IMG/VR virus record: IMGVR_UViG_3300046002_006532
Span: 1-37,690 of that record
Origin: a virus
DNA length: 37,690 bases
Strand: one strand, 5' to 3'
Numbering within the stretch: the stretch's first letter is position 1; every line of letters begins with the position of its first letter. Below, piece after piece: positions 32,522 through 37,690 of the stretch. The notes under the pieces were generated by a model. It was not told where the DNA came from and ran no database searches. It saw only the letters and a program-made list of their open reading frames with translations. A program made the translations under genes and the position numbers.

Positions 32522-32549
32522 AGTTGTGTGACTTGTAAATTGATAACAA

Positions 32550-32576
32550 CAAAAAACCCCTCTTTATTGGAGGGGT
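32550..32576 (-). terminator. Rho-independent terminator of the giant fibre gene
   Basis: On the minus strand ACCCCTC-CAATAAA-GAGGGGT forms a 7-bp stem (32556-32576) followed directly by a T-run (32551-32556). It lies 8 bases after the fibre stop codon. Confidence 0.9.
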
Positions 32577-32583
32577 GTTCTTT

Positions 32584-35500
32584 TTATTTATTATTTGGTT
32601 TAAGTATTTCAATACCATTCCAATTTTCAATGGCATCTTTATCCTTTCTTGTTCCAATTACAAGAACATTATATCGAATATCCTTGTCTGCAAATATATT
32701 AATATTTTCTTCAATATCATCAATAACCCCATATGCAATTCCAAAACCATTAAAAGGACTCACCCATACTTGAGTATTTTTATTCAAATACTTATAATAA
32801 TCAGGTAACTTAATAATAGAGGTCCCATTTACAACATCAACAACATATCTATATATATTATCTCCTTCTGTAGGTGATTCAACAAATGAATGTTGTAAGT
32901 ATTTCGTTTCTGTTTTATTTGGGTCAGGGTGGTTAATTCTAAATGTTCCGGATGTTTTAGATAATGCCTGAACAAATGTTGTATTACTAGCACTTGATGT
33001 TAAATTAGAACCAATTATGTGAGAATTATAGTGAGTAACAGTATTTGACGCTCCCCCCAAAATAGATGAACAATTACCAGAAGCAGTATTACCACAACCA
33101 CCACCAATTGTTGACTGAGTCCCTGTTGCACAGTTTTTAAAACCACCCGTAATTGTTGAAGTTTGACCAGAAGCAATATTACAACGACCACCTCCAATTA
33201 TAGACCACGCCGAACTTGCGGCAATAACATTTAATTCACCACCTCCAATAAATGAAGAACATACTGAGATAGTATTTCCCGAACCACCAGCAATTGTTGA
33301 AAAACAACCATCATTTTGGATAGTATTACAACACCCTCCAGCAATTGTTGAACAACGAGAATTACCACATGTAAGATTAAATCTACCTCCTCCAATCGTC
33401 GAAGAATGACCACACGCGTGATTAAAATAACCACCACCAACTGTTGCACACCCATCAGATGCCCTATTACATTTACCACCCATGACGGATGTATATGAAT
33501 TTAACGCAACATTTACCGCACCTCCTCCAATAAATCCGGAACAACAAGAAACACAGTTTGCTCTACCTCCTGCAATTGTTCCATGACCCGCACTTGTAAT
33601 TCTATTGTTTTGTCCTCCACCAATAGAACTATATTCACCACAAGTATAATTATTGTAACCACCAGCAATTGTTGATGCTTTACTATTAGTAACTCCGTAG
33701 TTTCCTTTTACAAAATTACCACGACCACCACCAATTGTTCCAAAACAATGATTACCAGCACTTTTGTTAGTACATCCTCCACCAATTGTTGAGAAAAGAC
33801 TACAAGCAAAATTTGACTTTCCTCCACCGACTGTTGAATAACAACTAATTGAACAATTTAAATAACCCCCACCAATTGTTGAGAAAATAGATGTAGAAGT
33901 AGTGTTCTTACAACCTCCACCAATAAATGTGAAATTACCACAAGCACAATTTAATAACCCACCACCAATTGTTGAAAAAATAGCTGTAGAAGTTTTGTTA
34001 TTACAACCTCCACCAATAAATGTGAAATTACCACAAGCACAATTTAATACCCCACCACCAATTGTTGAATAACAACCAGAAGCACTATTGGAATTACCAC
34101 CACCAACAAAAGAAGCAGTATTAGAAGCAAGATTATTTGACCCTCCCGCAATTGTTGATACAATACCAGATGCAGTGTTAGCAGAACCGCCACCAATTGT
34201 TGAAAAATTACCAGAAGAAATACCATATCTTCCACCACCGATAAACGAAAAACAACCAAAACTTTTATTTGCAAAACCACCACCGATTGTTGCAAAATTA
34301 CATCCATTAGGGGCGGTAGTTGTATTTACTAATCTTGGATTATTTCCATAAGTAAACGTTTGGTTTGTATATAAACAAGTATAATAACTAGAATAAACAA
34401 CATTAGTGATTTGTCCTACGTAAGTGGTATTATTATAATTAGATGAAATAAAATTATCTCCAATAGTAAATGATGATGTTTGGTCGCCATAAATAACAAA
34501 ACAATTAGAATTAACACAATATGATTTAAATATAGTTTCATTAGATGTTATGTTTAAATTACCACCACCAATAAAACCGGATTGAGATTTATTTAAATTT
34601 ACCTTACCACCACCAATTGTTGAACTAACATTAGTAGCAATATTATTTTTACCACCAGCAATTGTTGAATAATTCCCTCCAGAAGTATTATTTCGACCAC
34701 TACCAATAAATGAACTATCTCCAGAAGCAGTATTTTGACCACCACCAGAAATTGTAGAATAAAAATCAGAAGCAGTATTTTGACCACCACCAGAAATTGT
34801 AGAACGATTACCACAAGCAGTATTAGAAGTACCACCACCTATTGTTGAACTTGTGGAAGCAGAAAAGATTAAATTACCACAACCACCACCAATTGTCGCA
34901 TATACTCCTCCATTACAGTTTTTAAAACCACCCGTAATTGTTGAAGTTTGACCAGAAGCAATATTACAACGACCACCTCCAATTATAGACCACGCCGAAC
35001 TTGCGGCAATAACATTTAATTCACCACCTCCAATAAATGAAGAACATACTGAGATAGTATTTCCCGAACCACCAGCAATTGTTGAAAAATAACCATTAGT
35101 TTGTATAAGATTACAACACCCTCCAGCAATTGTTGAACAACGAGAATTACCACATATAAGATTAAATCTACCTCCTCCAATTGTCGAAGAATGACCAGCC
35201 GCTTGATTACAATAACCACCACCAACTGTTGCATACCCATCAGACGCCCTATTACATTTACCACCCATAATTGATGTGTAAAAATTTGACGCAACATTTA
35301 CCGCACCTCCTCCAATAAATCCGGAACAACAAGAAACACAGTTTCCTCTACCTCCTGCAATTGTTCCATGGCAAGCAGAAGTCCACGTACAATTGGATTG
35401 ACCACCACCAATTGTTGAATGATGAGCCGTAGGTGCCGTAGAATTGCATTCACCACCACCAATGAATGAACAAGTACCCTGTGCCAAATTACATTTTCCT

Positions 35501-37690
35501 CCACCAATTGTTGTAAATGCATATGCCGCAGTATTACCACAACCACCACCAATAAATGCACAATCACCTAAAACAGAAACAAGATTTTTTGACCCTCCAC
35601 CAACTGTTGAGGTATTACCGGAAGCAGTATTACTATTTCCACCGCCAACTATCGAATTATCACCACCAGCAGTATTAATACTTCCACCACCAATTGTTGA
35701 ACGAATACCAGAAGCCGTATTTTTATAACCACCACCAATTGTTGAACCAATACAACAAATTTTATTACAATAACCTCCACCAATAGATGAAGATGTGGAT
35801 GTAGAAATGATTAGATTATTACAACCACCCGCGATTGTAGAGTATATTGCTAAATTACAGTTTCTAAATCCACCACCAATTGTTGATAATCTACCAGCAT
35901 TACAACAAACAATTGTTCCTGATAAAATCCCTGTTGATGTTGTAAATGTTCCACCTGAAGTATTATGTCCAATACCACCACCAATTGTTACACCTAAAGA
36001 ACCACATTCGTCAGTTGCAGATTGAATTATGTTTCTATGTCCACCACCAATAAATGACATTCTAGTACTTGTTCTATTACAATATCCACCAGATATTGTT
36101 GAGGTATTTCCAGAAGTATTATTTCTAAATCCCCCACCAATAAACCCACAACGAGCATTGTTTATATTACAAGAACCACCAACAACTGTTGAATCATAAC
36201 AAGAAGAGGTGTTAAAACGACCCCCACCAACAAATGAAAAACATCCCGATGCTGTATTTCCTGAACCCCCACCAACTGTTGCACGTCCATTAGAAGCAGT
36301 ATTATCTAAACCACCCCCTACTGTTGAGGAATAACAAGAAGAAACATTACATTGTCCTCCACCAACGGTTGACCGACTACCAGAAGCAGTATTCCATACT
36401 CCTCCTCCAATTGTTGAATAAGCACCTCTAGAACAATTTAATGACCCTCCACCAATTGTTGCTCCTGTTATAGAAGCATAATTACAATATCCACCAGCAA
36501 TTGTTGAATACTTAGCCGTTGCACGGTTTCTAAATCCACCACCTATGGTTGATAATCTACCACCTTCAAAACAAGTAATTACTCCTGATAAAATACCTGT
36601 TGATGTTGTAAATGTCCCTCCGGTTGTGTTATGTCCAATACCCCCACCAATAGTTGCTCCTAAAGAACAACATTCGTTTGGTGTTGATAGAAGTATATTT
36701 CTTTGACCACCTCCAATTGTTGAGAATCTAGAATTTAAAATATTACGACATCCTCCATTAATTATTGAATAACTACCACGAGATGAGTTAAAACTACCAC
36801 CACCAATAAATGTATAATCACCTATGGCACAGTTTCTAAAACCACCACCAATGGTTGATAATTTACCTGCATCACAACAAGCAACTGGTCCGGTTAAAAT
36901 TCCTGTAGTCGCATTAAATGTTCCCCCTGAAGTATTATGTCCAATACCTCCACCGATTGTTACACCTAAAGAATTACATTCGTTTGTTAATGATTGAATT
37001 ATATTTCTTTGACCACCACCAATAAATGAGAATCTAGCATTTGTCGTATTATAAGAACCACCAACTATTGATGAACAAGTACCACTAATCGAGTTTTGAC
37101 AACCACCAACAATTGCTGAATTATCACAAAAAGCGCTATTATATTTACCACCACCAATAAACGAATAACCACCTGGGCTATTATTACAACAACCACCAAC
37201 AATTGCTGAATAAGGACCTGTTGATGTATTATTAAAACCACCTAAAGAAGCTGAATAATTTCCTATCGAAGTATTTGAAACACCACATCTAACAGATGAA
37301 TTCTTACCCGCACCTAAAACAATAACCGCTGATGAACCAATATTTACACCCGATGAACCACTTGTTCCTGAAGTACCGCTAGTTCCGGTTGTTCCTGAAG
37401 TACCACTTGTACCTCCGGTACCATTCGTTCCTGAAGTACCACTAGCACCATTAACACCACTTGTTCCTGAAGTTCCGCTAGTTCCTGAAGTACCACTTGT
37501 ACCTCCGGTACCATTCGTTCCTGAAGTACCGCTAGTTCCTGTTGTTCCTGAAGTTCCTCTAGTACCTGAAGTTCCCGATGTACCGGTTGTTCCTGATGTT
37601 CCGCTTGTACCTCCGGTACCATTCGTACCTGATGTTCCTGATGTACCGCTAGTTCCGGTTGTTCCTGATGTTCCGCTTGTACCACTTGTA
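32584..37690 (-). CDS. Giant Gly-rich repeat fibre/adhesin with collagen-like part, N-terminus outside the window
   Basis: The minus-strand frame is open from the right edge to TAA at 32584, giving at least 1701 residues; the start is beyond 37690. An internal ATG at 36060 sits mid-repeat and is not the start. From the N-terminal side: Gly-x-x triplets of GTSGTSGTT type (37336-37690), then dozens of units of about 15 residues with consensus S-T-I-G-G-G-x-x-N-x-A-S-G-x-x. This is similar to the head repeats of YadA-like trimeric autotransporters. A non-repeat insert lies at about 34300-34560. The C-terminal domain (32584-32990) runs [20 protein letters not shown], then [16 protein letters not shown], then [20 protein letters not shown], which looks like a fibre tip or trimerisation domain. 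Cys recurs before Asn in many repeats. It is probably a long tail fibre. Confidence 0.8.
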   Translation of the reverse strand, partial: TSGTSGTSGTTGTSGTSGTSGTNGTGGTSGTSGTTGTSGTSGTRGTSGTTGTSGTSGTNGTGGTSGTSGTSGTSGTSGVNGASGTSGTNGTGGTSGTSGTTGTSGTSGTSGSSGVNIGSSAVIVLGAGKNSSVRCGVSNTSIGNYSASLGGFNNTSTGPYSAIVGGCCNNSPGGYSFIGGGKYNSAFCDNSAIVGGCQNSISGTCSSIVGGSYNTTNARFSFIGGGQRNIIQSLTNECNSLGVTIGGGIGHNTSGGTFNATTGILTGPVACCDAGKLSTIGGGFRNCAIGDYTFIGGGSFNSSRGSYSIINGGCRNILNSRFSTIGGGQRNILLSTPNECCSLGATIGGGIGHNTTGGTFTTSTGILSGVITCFEGGRLSTIGGGFRNRATAKYSTIAGGYCNYASITGATIGGGSLNCSRGAYSTIGGGVWNTASGSRSTVGGGQCNVSSCYSSTVGGGLDNTASNGRATVGGGSGNTASGCFSFVGGGRFNTSSCYDSTVVGGSCNINNARCGFIGGGFRNNTSGNTSTISGGYCNRTSTRMSFIGGGHRNIIQSATDECGSLGVTIGGGIGHNTSGGTFTTSTGILSGTIVCCNAGRLSTIGGGFRNCNLAIYSTIAGGCNNLIISTSTSSSIGGGYCNKICCIGSTIGGGYKNTASGIRSTIGGGSINTAGGDNSIVGGGNSNTASGNTSTVGGGSKNLVSVLGDCAFIGGGCGNTAAYAFTTIGGGKCNLAQGTCSFIGGGECNSTAPTAHHSTIGGGQSNCTWTSACHGTIAGGRGNCVSCCSGFIGGGAVNVASNFYTSIMGGKCNRASDGYATVGGGYCNQAAGHSSTIGGGRFNLICGNSRCSTIAGGCCNLIQTNGYFSTIAGGSGNTISVCSSFIGGGELNVIAASSAWSIIGGGRCNIASGQTSTITGGFKNCNGGVYATIGGGCGNLIFSASTSSTIGGGTSNTACGNRSTISGGGQNTASDFYSTISGGGQNTASGDSSFIGSGRNNTSGGNYSTIAGGKNNIATNVSSTIGGGKVNLNKSQSGFIGGGNLNITSNETIFKSYCVNSNCFVIYGDQTSSFTIGDNFISSNYNNTTYVGQITNVVYSSYYTCLYTNQTFTYGNNPRLVNTTTAPNGCNFATIGGGFANKSFGCFSFIGGGRYGISSGNFSTIGGGSANTASGIVSTIAGGSNNLASNTASFVGGGNSNSASGCYSTIGGGVLNCACGNFTFIGGGCNNKTSTAIFSTIGGGLLNCACGNFTFIGGGCKNTTSTSIFSTIGGGYLNCSISCYSTVGGGKSNFACSLFSTIGGGCTNKSAGNHCFGTIGGGRGNFVKGNYGVTNSKASTIAGGYNNYTCGEYSSIGGGQNNRITSAGHGTIAGGRANCVSCCSGFIGGGAVNVALNSYTSVMGGKCNRASDGCATVGGGYFNHACGHSSTIGGGRFNLTCGNSRCSTIAGGCCNTIQNDGCFSTIAGGSGNTISVCSSFIGGGELNVIAASSAWSIIGGGRCNIASGQTSTITGGFKNCATGTQSTIGGGCGNTASGNCSSILGGASNTVTHYNSHIIGSNLTSSASNTTFVQALSKTSGTFRINHPDPNKTETKYLQHSFVESPTEGDNIYRYVVDVVNGTSIIKLPDYYKYLNKNTQVWVSPFNGFGIAYGVIDDIEENINIFADKDIRYNVLVIGTRKDKDAIENWNGIEILKPNNK
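33131..33585. repeat. Segmental duplication, copy 1 (partner 34916-35370)
   Basis: The block starting CAGTTTTTAAAACCACCCG at 33131 aligns without gaps to the block at 34916. The offset is 1785 bp at the left end and again 1785 bp at CTCTACCTCCTGCAATTG (33561 and 35346). Only scattered substitutions are seen. It codes for about 150 residues of repeat units. Confidence 0.88.
34916..35370. repeat. Segmental duplication, copy 2 (partner 33131-33585)
   Basis: This is the gap-free partner of the block 1785 bp to the left. The offset is a multiple of 3 (595 codons), so the frame is kept, but not of 45, so the repeat register differs across the intervening insert. Confidence 0.88.
35840..37060. repeat. 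Three copies of an approximately 68-residue module within the fibre
   Basis: A longer unit occurs three times: GGGxRNIIQS, then a Glu-Cys pair, then [20 protein letters not shown] and [12 protein letters not shown]. Approximate positions are 35855-36060, 36530-36735 and 36835-37040. In DNA the copies share stretches such as GAAGTATTATGTCCAATACC with substitutions. The modules are spaced unevenly, with ordinary 15-residue repeats between them. Confidence 0.75.
37336..37690. repeat. 9-bp-periodic repeat encoding collagen-like GTSGTSGTT
   Basis: Every third codon is Gly on the minus strand, with Thr, Ser, Val or Asn between. A 50-bp stretch beginning GTTCCTGAAGTACCACTTG at 37391 recurs exactly 90 bp later at 37481. 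Collagen-like Gly-x-y segments are common in phage fibres, although here Pro is absent from the triplets. Confidence 0.8.

Noticed and set aside
34088-36025. Plus-strand frames rich in Pro (PPPIV repeats)
   Set aside because: They mirror the Gly-Gly-Gly repeats of the minus-strand fibre. The minus frame is open for over 5 kb and has a C-terminal domain and a terminator.
36058-36060. ATG at 36060 as the start of the giant fibre
   Set aside because: The frame stays open with the same repeats to the window edge, so this Met is internal ([12 protein letters not shown]).
37344-37685. 113-codon minus-strand frame rich in Gln, Glu, Val and His
   Set aside because: Out-of-frame reading of the collagen-like triplets. 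The correct frame gives regular Gly-x-y and joins the fibre.
32584-37690. Possible CRISPR array because of many short regular repeats
   Set aside because: Repeats are degenerate, about 45 bp without unique spacers, and translate into one continuous frame.

Overview
The window is a piece of a contractile-tailed, T4-like bacteriophage genome. It carries a tail sheath gene, three neck/tail-completion-like genes (gp13-, gp14- and gp15-like), a family B DNA polymerase of gp43 type, an SNF2-type helicase and several fibre or baseplate genes. The sequence is AT-rich, and the gene starts I inspected lack a Shine-Dalgarno sequence and have A-rich leaders instead. That fits a phage of a Bacteroidota host, although the host is an inference. 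No tRNA, integrase, insertion sequence or CRISPR array was seen.

Layout. 1-5197: late morphogenesis genes, mostly on the minus strand (sheath, gp15-like, two small unknowns, gp14-like), plus a small ribbon-helix-helix gene on the plus strand that starts directly after a perfect inverted repeat. 5246-9544: plus strand, with helicase, PD-(D/E)XK-like nuclease, gp13-like neck protein and a small fibre-like protein, closed by a bidirectional terminator. 9577-13904: minus strand, with DNA polymerase, a fibre-tip-like protein and a baseplate-like protein that carries Thr runs and a Pro-Thr stalk. 13951-20082: minus-strand glycosylation operon (HtrL/GT-A fusion, GT31-like/GT34-like/methyltransferase fusion, epimerase, Skp1-type GlcNAc-transferase). 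20396-22189: mucin-like Thr/Pro-repeat virion protein. 22293-30103: plus-strand operon containing a 1447-residue five-domain enzyme, an FkbM methyltransferase, a sulfotransferase, APS kinase, an HxGH nucleotidyltransferase, DUF2061 and a GT9-like transferase. 30130-32495: two more glycosyltransferases on the minus strand. 32584-37690: a giant fibre or adhesin of about 15-residue Gly-rich repeats with a collagen-like N-terminal part, open at the right edge of the window.

How the parts may work together. About 18 kb of sugar, methyl and sulfate chemistry sits among three virion proteins that look like good acceptors: a Pro/Thr stalk, a mucin-like Thr/Pro protein and an autotransporter-like repeat fibre. 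The C-terminal domain of the five-domain enzyme resembles the BAHT family of autotransporter O-heptosyltransferases (TibC/Aah), including its Cys finger. The sulfotransferase, APS kinase, nucleotidyltransferase and DUF2061 set looks like a compact PAPS supply and sulfation cassette. My main hypothesis is that this is a phage-encoded system that glycosylates, methylates and sulfates its own fibres. Modification of the host surface is the main alternative.

Regulation. A core TATTTAT, read in the direction of transcription, lies upstream of nearly every gene or operon start that does not directly follow another gene, often 14-19 nt before the start codon. It is a candidate phage promoter element.
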